From contig CAWGJU010000013.1 of the NCBI GenBank assembly GCA_963822985.1, positions 62,001 to 126,000 of the forward strand: 64,000 bases of DNA, written 5' to 3'. This stretch comes from Thermohalobaculum sp963822985 (GTDB taxonomy: Bacteria > Pseudomonadota > Alphaproteobacteria > Rhodobacterales > Rhodobacteraceae). The notes under the pieces were generated by a model, which saw nothing but the letters and a program-made list of their open reading frames with translations, was not told the DNA's origin and ran no database searches. The position numbers were made by a program, and so were the translations under genes. Below, piece by piece: positions 25,844 to 34,452 of this stretch. Numbering within the stretch: the stretch's first letter is position 1; each line of letters starts with the position of its first letter.

Positions 25844-27353
25844 ATGGAAATCCTCGAACTTCTGGGTCACGGGCTGTTCCTCGCCGTTCAGCCGGTCAAT
25901 CTCCTGATGATCCTCATCGGCGTGACGGTCGGGCTGTTCATCGGCGCGATGCCGGGGCTCGGCTCGGTCAATGGCGTGGCCATCCTGCTGCCGATCACCT
26001 TTCTGGTGCCGCCGGACTCGGCCATCATCTTCCTCGCCGCGATCTACTACGGGGCCATGTATGGCGGGGCGATCAGCTCGATCACGCTCGGCATCCCGGG
26101 CGCCTCGACGGCGGTGGCGACGACCTTCGACGGACGACCCTTGGCGCTTCAGGGGCGCGCAAGCCTCGCGCTCGTCACGGCCGCCATCGCCTCCTTTGTC
26201 GGCGGCACGGTGTCGATCATCCTGTTCACCGCCTTCGCCCCGCCGCTCGCCTCGGTGGCGCTCAGCTTCGGCCCGCCCGAGATCTTCTCGCTGATGCTGC
26301 TGGCGTTCGCGACCTTTGTCGGCCTGGGTGGCGACGACATCCCGAAGACCATCCTGTCGATCTGCCTGGGGCTGGTGTTCGCCGCGGTCGGCTATGACCA
26401 GATCTCGGGCGCGCCGCGGCTGGTGCTGTTCGACATCTCAGGGTTCCTGCACGGCATCAACTTCCTGGTGCTGGCCATCGGCGTCTATGGCATCGGCGAG
26501 ATGCTGTGGACGATCGAACTCGACGCGCGGCAAAATCACCACCTCCGAGGCGAGGATGAGCCTCGCCGGCATCATCGCCGACACGGGCGAATGCTTCCGC
26601 CGCGGCTGGAAGGGCATGTCCATCGGCTCGTTCCTGGGCTTTTTCGTCGGCATCCTGCCGGCCGCCGGCGCGACCCCGGGCTCGCTGATGGCCTATGGCG
26701 TCACCAAGATGTTCGCGCACACCCCGCAGGATTTCGGCAAGGGCCATCCGGGAGGCGTGGCGGCACCCGAGGCCGCGAACAACTCGGCCTCGACCGGCTC
26801 GATGCTGCCGATGATCACGCTCGGCATTCCCGGCTCGCCGACCACGGCGATCCTGCTCGGCGGCATGATCATCTGGGGCCTGACGCCGGGGCCCCGGCTT
26901 TTCACCGACCAGCCGGAGTTCGTCTGGGGGCTGATCGGCTCGTTCTACGTCTCGAACCTCGCAGCGCTGGTGATCAACCTGGCCTTCATCCCGCTGTTCA
27001 TCTGGATGCTGCGGATGCCGTTCACCATCCTAGCGCCGGTGATCTTCGTTTTGTCGATTGTCGGCGGTTATGCGGCGACCAACGACATGCACGATGTCTG
27101 GCTGATGCTGATCTTCGGCATAGGCGCCTTCTTCCTGCGCCGGTTCGACTATCCGCTGGCGCCGGCGGTGCTCGCGATCGTGCTGGGGCCCATCGCCGAG
27201 CCGACGCTGCGCCAGTCGCTGCTGCTGTCGTCGGGAGATCCGACGATCTTCTTCACCCGCCCGATCGCGCTGACTTTCGTCCTGCTGGCGGCGCTGCTGT
27301 GCGCCTACCCACTGATCGCGCTTCTGATGAGGAGCAGGCGGGCGCCGGCCTGA
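25844..27353 (+). CDS. tctA: TTT transporter large membrane subunit TctA (frame broken near 26530)
   Basis: The N-terminal half (residues 1 to about 228) has FIGAMPGLGSVNGVAILLPITF and YYGAMYGGAISSITLGIPGAS, the repeated TctA P-GxG motif. After about 26530 the frame changes and coding resumes as RGKITTSEARMSLAGI, FFVGILPAAGATPGSLMAYG, SMLPMITLGIPGSPTTAILLGGMIIWGL, the second half of the inverted repeat, to a stop at 27353. Together it is about 500 residues with 10-12 membrane helices, the normal size. The single shift sits in gacgcgcggcaaaatc and is probably a base-call or assembly error. Confidence 0.85.
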
Positions 27354-27399
27354 CGGCTACGCCCGCGGGTGGGCGCGCCGCGCCCGCTCGCCACCGTCC

Positions 27400-28377
27400 T
27401 CACATCCGCAGCAGAACCTTGCCCGAATGCCCCGGCCCCTCGACCGCCTCGTGCGCGGCGCGGGCCTCGGCGAGCGGGAAGACGCGGCTGGTCACGGGGC
27501 GAAGCTTGCCCTCGGCGAAGAGCGGCCAGGCGCGCTCCTCCAGTTCACGCGCCACCGCCGCCTTGAACTCGGGGGGGCGCGGGCGGAGCGTCGAGCCGGT
27601 CCAGTGCAGGCGCTTGAGCATGATGGGGGCGATCGGGATCTCGGCCTTGGCGCCGCGGTCGAAGGCGAGCTGGATGATGCGGGCGTCGGCACGCGCCGCC
27701 TTGAAGTTGCGCTCGACATAGTCGCCGCCCATGAAGTCGACGATGATGTCGGCGCCGCCGGCCTCGCGGACGATCTCGGCGAAATCCTCGGTTTTGTAGT
27801 CGATGACGCGCTCGGCTCCCATCTCGGCGGCGAGCTTGCGGCTGGCCTCGGAACCCGCCGTCGTGAAGACGCGCAAGCCGAAGGCGCGGCCGAGCTGGAC
27901 GGCCGTCGAGCCGATGCCGCCGCCGCCGCCATGCACCAGCATGGTGACGCCTGGCGCCACATCGGCGCCGTGCCAGACATTGCTCCAGACGGTGAAGAAG
28001 GTCTCGCACAGGCCAGCGGCGTCGACCGGGTCGAGGCCCGTCGGGATCGGCAGGGTCTGGCCCTCGGGCACGGCGACGAATTCGGCGTAGGAGCCGCCAT
28101 TCGTCAGCGCGCAGACGAGGTCGCCCGTCTTCCAGCGCGTCCCGCCCTCGCCAGCGCCGACGACCTCGCCCGACATCTCGAGGCCGAGCAGGTCCGAGGC
28201 GCCCGGCGGCGGCGGGTAGCTGCCCGTGCGCTGCTTGAGGTCTGGCCCGTTGACGCCGGCGGCGATGACGCGGACCAGCACCTCGCCCGGGGCGGGCTCG
28301 GGCACCGGCCGGGTGCCGATCCGCAGCACCTCGGGCCCGCCGCCAGGGGCATGCTCGATCACCTTCATCTCGGCCAT
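27400..28377 (-). CDS. Zinc-independent MDR-family quinone oxidoreductase
   Basis: A 325-residue medium-chain reductase. GVNGPDLKQRTGSYPPPPGAS is the QOR N-terminal motif and HGGGGGIGSTAVQLGRAFG the NADPH-binding Rossmann loop. The zinc-ligand cysteines of alcohol dehydrogenases are missing. It probably reduces quinones or enones with NADPH. The start ATG at 28377 has a textbook ribosome site (aggagg, 5 bases upstream); an upstream in-frame start is unneeded. It converges on tctA and diverges from the carbonic anhydrase gene. Confidence 0.88.
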   Translation of the reverse strand: MAEMKVIEHAPGGGPEVLRIGTRPVPEPAPGEVLVRVIAAGVNGPDLKQRTGSYPPPPGASDLLGLEMSGEVVGAGEGGTRWKTGDLVCALTNGGSYAEFVAVPEGQTLPIPTGLDPVDAAGLCETFFTVWSNVWHGADVAPGVTMLVHGGGGGIGSTAVQLGRAFGLRVFTTAGSEASRKLAAEMGAERVIDYKTEDFAEIVREAGGADIIVDFMGGDYVERNFKAARADARIIQLAFDRGAKAEIPIAPIMLKRLHWTGSTLRPRPPEFKAAVARELEERAWPLFAEGKLRPVTSRVFPLAEARAAHEAVEGPGHSGKVLLRM

Positions 28378-28523
28378 AACGTCCTCCTGGCTGGCTCCCC
28401 GACTTGGCTCGCGGGTCCCCGTCCTGCCTAGCGGCGCGCTCCGCGCCACGCAACCGCCTGGCCCCTTGTTGCGCCGTAGCGCGTTCGGCCCTATGGCGAT
28501 GCAGGCAATCGACGAGGCCCCGG

Positions 28524-29186
28524 ATGAGCGCAAACGAAGTCGAGGCGCGGCCGCTGCCGCACTATCTGACCGAGCGCTATCGCGGCTGGCGAGCCAGCCG
28601 CTGGGAGGAGAACCGCGTCTGGTACGCGCGGCTCGCCGCCACCGGCCAGCACCCGCGCGCCATGGTCATCCAGTGCTGCGACAGCCGCGTCAACGTGGCC
28701 GAGATGTTCGGGGCCGAGCCCGGCGACCTCTTCATCGTGCGCAATGTCGCCAACCTGGTGCCGCCCTATGACCCCGATCATGGCCACCACGGCACCTCGG
28801 CGGCGGTCGAGTTCGCGGTCGACGCGCTGAAGGTCGCGCACATCGTCGTCGTCGGGCACTCGATGTGCGGCGGCGTGCACGCCTGCCACGACATGTGCGC
28901 GGGCCGGGCTCCCGAGCTGGAGGCGGCGACCAGCTTCATCGGCCGCTGGATGGACATCCTTCGCCCTGGCTATGACCGGGTGGCGGCGCGCGTCGAGGGC
29001 GAGGCGGCGCAGAAGGCCGAGCTGGAACGCGAGGCGGTGCTGGTGTCGCTGGAGAATCTGCGCACCTTCCCCTTCGTCGCCGAGGCGCAGCGCGCCGGGC
29101 TGCTGACGCTGCACGGCACCTGGTTCGACATCGGCACGGGCGAGCTGCACGCCTGGGAGGCGGAGAAGGGTTTTGCGCCGGTCTGA
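28524..29186 (+). CDS. Beta-class carbonic anhydrase
   Basis: A 220-residue beta-carbonic anhydrase. Zinc ligands are Cys51 (CCDSRV, with Asp53-Arg55 dyad), His112 and Cys115 (VGHSMCGG). EPGDLFIVRNVANLVPPY and the ending GTWFDIGTGELHAWE are family hallmarks. It interconverts CO2 and bicarbonate in the cytoplasm. Oxalate decarboxylation upstream produces CO2, but there is an opposite-strand gene between, so a direct link is speculative. Confidence 0.93.
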   Translation: MSANEVEARPLPHYLTERYRGWRASRWEENRVWYARLAATGQHPRAMVIQCCDSRVNVAEMFGAEPGDLFIVRNVANLVPPYDPDHGHHGTSAAVEFAVDALKVAHIVVVGHSMCGGVHACHDMCAGRAPELEAATSFIGRWMDILRPGYDRVAARVEGEAAQKAELEREAVLVSLENLRTFPFVAEAQRAGLLTLHGTWFDIGTGELHAWEAEKGFAPV

Positions 29187-29312
29187 GCAGGCCGCTCGCC
29201 GGGCATCGGCATCGCTGCCCCGACCTCGCGGCGCGCGGAGGCTTTACAGCCGCGGCGGTCGCGCCACATGCTGGTTCAAGGGCCGCAGGTCCATCAAGCA
29301 AGGGAGCGAGGC

Positions 29313-29801
29313 ATGACCACCACCATCAGAACGCTTGTCGGGATCGCGGCGTCCGCGTCGGCGTGCGTGGCGTTGCTGTCCGGCGTGGCCGCCGGCCAGG
29401 ACCAGAAGATCCTGGATAAAGCCGTCCAGGCGCGCCAGGGGCTGATGCAGATCCATTCGCTCGAGTCCGGGCCGCTGTTCGCCATGGCGAAGGGCGACAT
29501 CGCCTATGACGCGGCGGTCGCAGAGGGGCATGCGAAGGCGCTGAACGAGCTGGTCGGCTATGACGAGACGCGGCTGTTCCTGCCGGGCAGCTCGAACGCC
29601 GAGATGTCCGGCAAGACCTGGGCGCTGCCCGTGATCTGGGAGAAGCCCGACGAATTTCACCAGGCGTTCGAGAACCTGCGGGAGGCGACCACCGAGCTCG
29701 CCGCCCAGGCCGGCGAGGGCCCGGACGCGATGCGGCCGGCCGTGGTCGAGCTGGGCAAGGCCTGCGGCAACTGCCACGAGACATTCCGGCAGAAGCAGTG
29801 A
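29313..29801 (+). CDS. Cytochrome c' (class II c-type cytochrome)
   Basis: A 162-residue secreted protein with signal peptide (about residues 1-28). The haem-binding Cys151-x-x-Cys154-His155 (ACGNCHETFRQK) sits at the very C-terminus, and the rest is a four-helix bundle, both class II features. Cytochrome c' binds NO and similar gases in the periplasm. A dihaem cytochrome gene follows 75 bases downstream. The start MTTTIR is chosen because the signal peptide begins there. Confidence 0.87.
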   Translation: MTTTIRTLVGIAASASACVALLSGVAAGQDQKILDKAVQARQGLMQIHSLESGPLFAMAKGDIAYDAAVAEGHAKALNELVGYDETRLFLPGSSNAEMSGKTWALPVIWEKPDEFHQAFENLREATTELAAQAGEGPDAMRPAVVELGKACGNCHETFRQKQ

Positions 29802-29806
29802 CGGCG

Positions 29807-29845
29807 CGAGCCGGCGGGGGCGAGCCAGCGGGGGCGAGCCGGCGG
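29807..29845. repeat. Three tandem 14-base repeats
   Basis: Unit cgagccggcggggg: copy 1 at 29807-29820, copy 2 at 29821-29834 with one change (cgagccagcggggg), partial copy 3 at 29835-29845. They fill half the gap between the two cytochrome genes. Function unknown; slippage-prone. Confidence 0.7.
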
Positions 29846-29876
29846 CGCGCGTTGATCTGCAGCGGCTGACCTCCAT

Positions 29877-30800
29877 ATGCGCTGGGTCCTGATCGCGTTC
29901 CTGGCGCTCGTCGTGCTGACGGGCGCCGGCCTCTGGCTGGTGACGGCGCCGGAGACGATCGCCGCCGAGGATCTGCCCGACCACAAGGGCGATCCCGCCC
30001 ATGGCGAATGGGTCTTTCACGCGGCCGGCTGCAACTCCTGCCACGCGGCGCCCGGGGCCAAGGGCGAGGATCGGCTGCGCCTGGGCGGCGGCCTGCCCCT
30101 GAAGACGGCCTTCGGCACGTTTCACGCGCCGAACATCTCGCCCTCGCCGGACGGGATCGCCGGCTGGAGCGAGCTCGATTTCGTCAACGCGGTGGTGCGC
30201 GGCGTCTCGCCGGAGGGCGCGCACTATTACCCGGCGTTCCCCTATACCTCGTACCAGCACATGACGGTCGAGGACGCGCTGGACCTCAAGGCCTTCATGG
30301 ACATGCTGCCGCCCGTGGCGGGCCGGGCGCCGCCGCACGAGCTGCCGCTGCTCTTCCGGTTTCGCCGAGGCATCGGGTTTTGGAAGCAGCGCTACATGGG
30401 CGCCTTCCCGTCGCCGCTCGAAGCGGCCGACGATCCGCTGGTGCAGCGCGGCTCGTACCTTGTCACCGGGCCCGGCCATTGCGGCGAGTGCCACACGCCG
30501 CGCGACGCGCTCGGCGGCCCCGTCCCGGAGCGGGCCTATTCCGGCGGCGCGGCGCCCGAGGGCGACCAGGCGAACCGCGTGCCGAACATCACGCCATCCG
30601 AGGATGGCATCGGCGACTGGTCGGTCGACGACATCGCGGCGGCGCTGCGCACCGGGATCCTGCCGGATTTCGAGACGTTCGGCGGCGCCATGGTGCATGT
30701 ACAGGAGAACATGGCCAAGCTGGCCGAAGAGGACCGCCGGGCGATCGCGCTCTACCTCAAATCGCTCCCGCCCCTGCCGGACGCCCCGCCCGAGGACTGA
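29877..30800 (+). CDS. Membrane-anchored dihaem cytochrome c
   Basis: A 307-residue protein with an N-terminal membrane anchor (residues 3-22, no clear cleavage site) and two haem motifs, Cys52-NS-Cys55-His56 and Cys202-GE-Cys205-His206. The inter-haem segment NISPSPDGIAGWSELDFVNAV and YYPAFPYTSYQHMTVEDALDLKAF repeats in the second half (NITPSEDGIGDWSVDDIAAAL), as in the cytochrome subunits of alcohol dehydrogenase-type complexes. It carries electrons in the periplasm; no dehydrogenase partner is in the window. It is downstream of the cytochrome c' gene, probably co-transcribed. Confidence 0.86.
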   Translation: MRWVLIAFLALVVLTGAGLWLVTAPETIAAEDLPDHKGDPAHGEWVFHAAGCNSCHAAPGAKGEDRLRLGGGLPLKTAFGTFHAPNISPSPDGIAGWSELDFVNAVVRGVSPEGAHYYPAFPYTSYQHMTVEDALDLKAFMDMLPPVAGRAPPHELPLLFRFRRGIGFWKQRYMGAFPSPLEAADDPLVQRGSYLVTGPGHCGECHTPRDALGGPVPERAYSGGAAPEGDQANRVPNITPSEDGIGDWSVDDIAAALRTGILPDFETFGGAMVHVQENMAKLAEEDRRAIALYLKSLPPLPDAPPED

Positions 30801-30852
30801 CCGATGGGCACCCTGAGGCGAGCGCGAGCGGCGCCGATCGGCCGGCTTACCC

Positions 30853-31473
30853 TCAGCGGCGCTTCGGCTCCTCGATGCGGAAGAGCGAGGGGTTCAGGTC
30901 GACATTGCGCCGCACGTCGCTGAGCGCGACGGTGGTCGTCAGCCCCTGCTCGTCCGTCACGATCCACTGGATCAGCTCGAGCGGATTGTCGTTGAAGACC
31001 ATAGTGATCGAGCCCTGGCCCGGCGCATCCGGGTCGACGGCGCGCACGCGGAGCTGGCCGGCGCCGCGCTCGATCGACTGGATCGCGCCCTCGCGGCGCA
31101 GATCGACGCGGTCGCGCAGCAGGATGTCGAGCGGCGTCTGGCTGAGCGGAAAGCGGTCGAGCGTCTGGTCGCGCGTGTCATAGACGCCGACCCAGAACCC
31201 GTCGGCGACGACAAGCGTCGGGTTCGGCGGATCGTATTCGAAGCGGATGCGGCCGGGCCGCCGCATGAAGAAGCGGCCCTCGCTGAGATCGCCATCGGGG
31301 CCGACCTGGACGAAGCTGCCCTCCATCGAGCCGATGCCGTTCAGGTAGTTCGAGATGCGCGTCAGATCGGCCTGGCTGACCGCCGCGACGGCCGGGCCGA
31401 GCGGGACCACTGCCGCTGCGAGCGCCATTGCGAGCGTGGTGGCGGCCAATCCTAGGAGGTCACGTCTGTTCAT
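30853..31473 (-). CDS. lolA: Outer-membrane lipoprotein carrier LolA
   Basis: A 206-residue periplasmic LolA-family protein: GSFVQVGPDGDLSEGRFFMRRPGRIRFEYD (split here by reading, family core), VVADGFWVGVYDTRDQTLDRFPLSQTPLDILL. The N-terminus MNRRDLLGLAATTLAMALAAAVVP carries a twin-arginine pair before the hydrophobic stretch, so Tat export is possible besides Sec. It ferries lipoproteins from LolCDE to LolB. In relatives lolA is next to ftsK; here it is 3 kb away with other genes between. Confidence 0.9.
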   Translation of the reverse strand: MNRRDLLGLAATTLAMALAAAVVPLGPAVAAVSQADLTRISNYLNGIGSMEGSFVQVGPDGDLSEGRFFMRRPGRIRFEYDPPNPTLVVADGFWVGVYDTRDQTLDRFPLSQTPLDILLRDRVDLRREGAIQSIERGAGQLRVRAVDPDAPGQGSITMVFNDNPLELIQWIVTDEQGLTTTVALSDVRRNVDLNPSLFRIEEPKRR

Positions 31474-31500
31474 GTCGATCCACTTGGCTATCCGTTCGGC

Positions 31501-31527
31501 CCGGAGGGGGCGTCGCCGCCCCTCCGG
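31501..31527. promoter_or_regulatory. 9-bp perfect hairpin upstream of lolA
   Basis: CCGGAGGGG (31501-31509), 9-base loop, CCCCTCCGG (31519-31527), 28 bases upstream of the lolA start in the gap shared with the divergent LysM gene. It could form in the lolA 5' leader or serve as a protein site; no T-run, so not an obvious terminator. Confidence 0.4.
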
Positions 31528-31694
31528 TTAGCGATCGCCGGCTGGAACGCAAGGACTTCCTCGATTCCGGCGCAGCCCGCCGGCCGAGGCCGGACGACGC
31601 CGGATAAACGGGGCGGTCTGGCGCAACTCGGCCGCTGCGGTTACGTTCGCCGCCCGGGGTGACTCGCCTCCGCGCTTCCGTCCGGAGAGCCGAC

Positions 31695-32561
31695 ATGGTG
31701 CTATCGCAATTCGCGCGCCGCGCGGCGCTCGCAACGTTCTTGGCCGCACTGGCAGGGCTGCCGGGCCCAGGCAAGGCCGCCGATGGCTGCGGCGCGAGCT
31801 ACACGGTGCGGTCCGGCGACACGCTCGCCGCCATCTCCGAGCGCTGCGGCACCTCGGTCGAGGCGCTGATCGGGGCCAACCCCGTCATCACCGATCCCGC
31901 CCGGATCTCGATCGGCTGGGAGCTGAGCATTCCCGGTGCCCGCGCCTCGCTCGGCCCCGACAGCGAGGTCAAGCCGCGCGCCCGCAGCGAGACCGCCGAG
32001 GCGGCGGTGGTCGCCGGCAGCTATGAGGTGCGCCCCGGCGACAGCTTTGCCAGCATCGCGACGGCGCTGCAGGTGCCGATGCGCGCGCTGATCGCGGCGA
32101 ACCAGGGGGTGGACCCGTTTGCGCTGAAGCCGGGCCAGGTGCTGACGCTGCCGGGCGAGAGCGGGTCCTCGGAGGCAACGCCGGAGGATGGGGAGGCGGA
32201 TGCCGCCGAGGAGGGCGCGGAGGCCAGCCGCGACCGCGGCGCAGAGCGGCCGGCTTCCGCGGCGGAGGAGCCCGGTTCGCCGGAGGAACCCACCGCCGCG
32301 GCGGATCCCTCCGAGGCCGAGCTTGCCGATGCCGTCCAGCGCGTGACGCTGGAGGGCAGGGTCGCGCGCGGCACCGAATGCCCGCTGCTGGAGACGCGGG
32401 AGGGCGAGACCTACAGCCTCGTCAGCTCGCAATACGGCTTCGCGCCGGGCGAATATGTCGAGATCGAGGGCGAGACGGTCGAGATGTCCTTCTGCAGCGA
32501 AGGCATGGCGACGGTTCGCGTCACCTCGATGATCACGCTGCGCGCGCCCCAGGGCGGCTGA
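31695..32561 (+). CDS. Secreted protein with two LysM domains and C-terminal DUF5818-like domain
   Basis: A 288-residue protein: signal peptide (1 to about 29), LysM 1 (SYTVRSGDTLAAISERCGTSVEALIGANP), LysM 2 (SYEVRPGDSFASIATALQVPMRALIAANQ), an acidic Glu/Ala/Pro-rich linker of about 60 residues, and a compact end domain (VTLEGRVARGTECPLLETREGETYSL ... VEMSFCSEGM). LysM binds N-acetylglucosamine in peptidoglycan, so it is likely a periplasmic wall-binding protein. No catalytic domain is visible. The end domain has two cysteines and may be a small beta-barrel. Confidence 0.82.
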   Translation: MVLSQFARRAALATFLAALAGLPGPGKAADGCGASYTVRSGDTLAAISERCGTSVEALIGANPVITDPARISIGWELSIPGARASLGPDSEVKPRARSETAEAAVVAGSYEVRPGDSFASIATALQVPMRALIAANQGVDPFALKPGQVLTLPGESGSSEATPEDGEADAAEEGAEASRDRGAERPASAAEEPGSPEEPTAAADPSEAELADAVQRVTLEGRVARGTECPLLETREGETYSLVSSQYGFAPGEYVEIEGETVEMSFCSEGMATVRVTSMITLRAPQGG

Positions 32562-32620
32562 GAACCGGCTGCGGGCGGCTGAGACGCGGGTCGCCGCGGC
32601 CGGCCCGAAGCCACGCTTTC

Positions 32621-33265
32621 TCAAATCGGGGCGCTCGAGAAGCCGGCTTGCGCCAGGCCGTCCAGCATGAACTGCACGGAAAGCGCGGCAAGGATCACGC
32701 CGAACACGCGGCCGACAACGTGGACGCCCGTGCGGCCGAGCAGGCGCTGCAGCCGCGCCGCCAGCAGCATCGAGGCCAGGCACAAGGCGAGGATCGCCAG
32801 GATGACGCCGATGACCACCGCCCCGGCCAGCGGATCGCGCGCTTCCGCCATCAGCAGGATCACCGCGCCCATGGCGCCAGGGCCGGCGATCAGCGGCGTC
32901 GCCAGCGGGAAGACCGAGATGTCGGTGCTGGTCAGCGCCTCGGCGGCCTCGTCCGGCGTCGTGCTCGTGGCCCCCGAGGCGCGCCCGAAGACCATGTCGA
33001 TCGCGATCAGCAGAAGCAGGATGCCGCCAGCGATCCTGAGGGCCGGCAGCGAGATGCCGAAGAGGTCCAGCATGGCCTCGCCGAACAGGGCGAAGGCGAG
33101 CAGGATACCGGCCGCGATCGCGGCGCCCGTGACTGCCGTCCGGACCCGCTCGCGCGGCGAGAGGCGCGCCGTCAGCGAGGCGAAGATGATGCCGACGTCA
33201 AGCGGTCCGATGGTGGCGAAGAGCGTGGCGAGGGCGACGACCGCGGTCTTGGTCAGGTCCTGCAC
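32621..33265 (-). CDS. marC: MarC family integral membrane protein
   Basis: A 214-residue protein with six hydrophobic segments. FATIGPLDVGIIFASLTARLSPRERVR is the MarC N-terminal motif, ALRIAGGILLLLIAIDMVFG the second repeat, and ATPLIAGPGAMGAVILL the third. MarC/UPF0056 proteins have no proven function (earlier antibiotic-resistance claim was withdrawn). The GTG start at 33265 is inferred. It lies 16 bases downstream of the ABC membrane-domain gene on the same strand. Confidence 0.85.
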   Translation of the reverse strand: MQDLTKTAVVALATLFATIGPLDVGIIFASLTARLSPRERVRTAVTGAAIAAGILLAFALFGEAMLDLFGISLPALRIAGGILLLLIAIDMVFGRASGATSTTPDEAAEALTSTDISVFPLATPLIAGPGAMGAVILLMAEARDPLAGAVVIGVILAILALCLASMLLAARLQRLLGRTGVHVVGRVFGVILAALSVQFMLDGLAQAGFSSAPI

Positions 33266-33281
33266 CCTCGCGCCCCACCTC

Positions 33282-34277
33282 TCAGCCTGCGTCGGCCGCG
33301 CTGAGGGCCGCCACATCCGGCAAGCCGGGCGGCACGGGCGCGGCGATCGCCTGCCGAACGAGGCGATATTTGATCTGAGCATCGGCCATGCGCCGGTAGA
33401 AGTCCAGCAGCTCGCCCCAGGGGCCCTGGATCTGCCGGAGCGCGCTGAGAAAGGCGACGACGACGCCGATCTCGGTTTCGCCGCGGATCACCATGAAGGC
33501 GCCGAGGCCGAGAACGACCACGGTCGCGGCGCGATCGATGACGTACCGCACGAGCTTGAGCAAAGCCTTGAGCGCATTCATCCGCAGGCGCAGCCGATAG
33601 CTCGCCCTGATCTCGCCGAGACCTGGGACCAGCGCATTGCGGTGACCCGGCCGAACCGCCTCGATCAGGTCGCGCCCGGCCCGGCGGAGGCGGACGATGC
33701 GCTCGGCCGTCAGCAGGTTGATGAAGTGCTGCAGCACCGGCGTGACCACCGCCTCGGCCACCAGCGCGGCGAGGCCGATCGCGGCCAGCGTAGGCTCGGT
33801 GTAGAACATGTAGCCGAAAACGCTGACGAGCGTGCCGCCCTGGATCAGCGGCGTGTTGATCGCCTCGGCGGCGAAATCGCCCAGGGGCTCGACCTCCGCG
33901 GCCAGCACCGAGGTCACGGCGCCGAGCTCGGATCGCGCCATCCAAGCCGGGCGGCACCGCTGCGCCGAGACGAGCGAGATGCGCAAGATGCGGGTGACGA
34001 TCTCGACGATCCAGCCCTGCAGGTAGTAGATCGCGCCGCGCAGGGCGGCGCTGGCGACCACCGCGCCGGCCAGGATCGCCGTGAGGGTTATGACGAGATG
34101 GATGTCGGAAGCCGGGATGGCGTCGTCGATGATGCGCTGCTGCACCGTCAGCGGCACGACGGCCAGAGGCGGCACGAGCAGGCCAAGGGCGATAGTCGCG
34201 ACCTGCAGCCTGACGGTCTGGCGCATGACCAGGGAGTAGATCGTCCTTCCACCGTGCCAGTGTCGCGGGCGACGCAT
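33282..34277 (-). CDS. ABC exporter transmembrane domain protein without ATPase domain
   Basis: The 331-residue product has the fold order of a type IV ABC exporter membrane domain: TM1 VATIALGLLVPPLAVVPLTVQQRIIDDAI, TM2 at about 57-77, TM3/4 region around GTLVSVFGYMFYTEPTLAAIGLAALVAEAVV, and TM5/6 near the end (TVVVLGLGAFMVIRGETEIG). It stops shortly after TM6, where a nucleotide-binding domain would normally begin; no Walker A or LSGGQ motif exists here or in the next genes. An intact half without its ATPase, or a decayed gene, are both possible. Confidence 0.78.
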   Translation of the reverse strand: MRRPRHWHGGRTIYSLVMRQTVRLQVATIALGLLVPPLAVVPLTVQQRIIDDAIPASDIHLVITLTAILAGAVVASAALRGAIYYLQGWIVEIVTRILRISLVSAQRCRPAWMARSELGAVTSVLAAEVEPLGDFAAEAINTPLIQGGTLVSVFGYMFYTEPTLAAIGLAALVAEAVVTPVLQHFINLLTAERIVRLRRAGRDLIEAVRPGHRNALVPGLGEIRASYRLRLRMNALKALLKLVRYVIDRAATVVVLGLGAFMVIRGETEIGVVVAFLSALRQIQGPWGELLDFYRRMADAQIKYRLVRQAIAAPVPPGLPDVAALSAADAG

Positions 34278-34452
34278 GCCCCTCCCCCTCGCGGCTCACG
34301 GTTCGCCGCCCGCCGAGACAAATATGTCACCATGGGGTCACAGAAGGGCCGCGCCGCCATTGATCTGGCGCAAAGAACCGGTTCGAGCGCCAGAGCGTCT
34401 TTGGATCGCCGGCGGGCGAAGGGCGGGGCCGGGAGAGGGGGAGCGAACTCCG

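Noticed and set aside
27354..27721. C-terminal tail of the tctA first frame
   Set aside because: It reads antisense to the quinone oxidoreductase gene after the frame break; the true TctA end is 27353.
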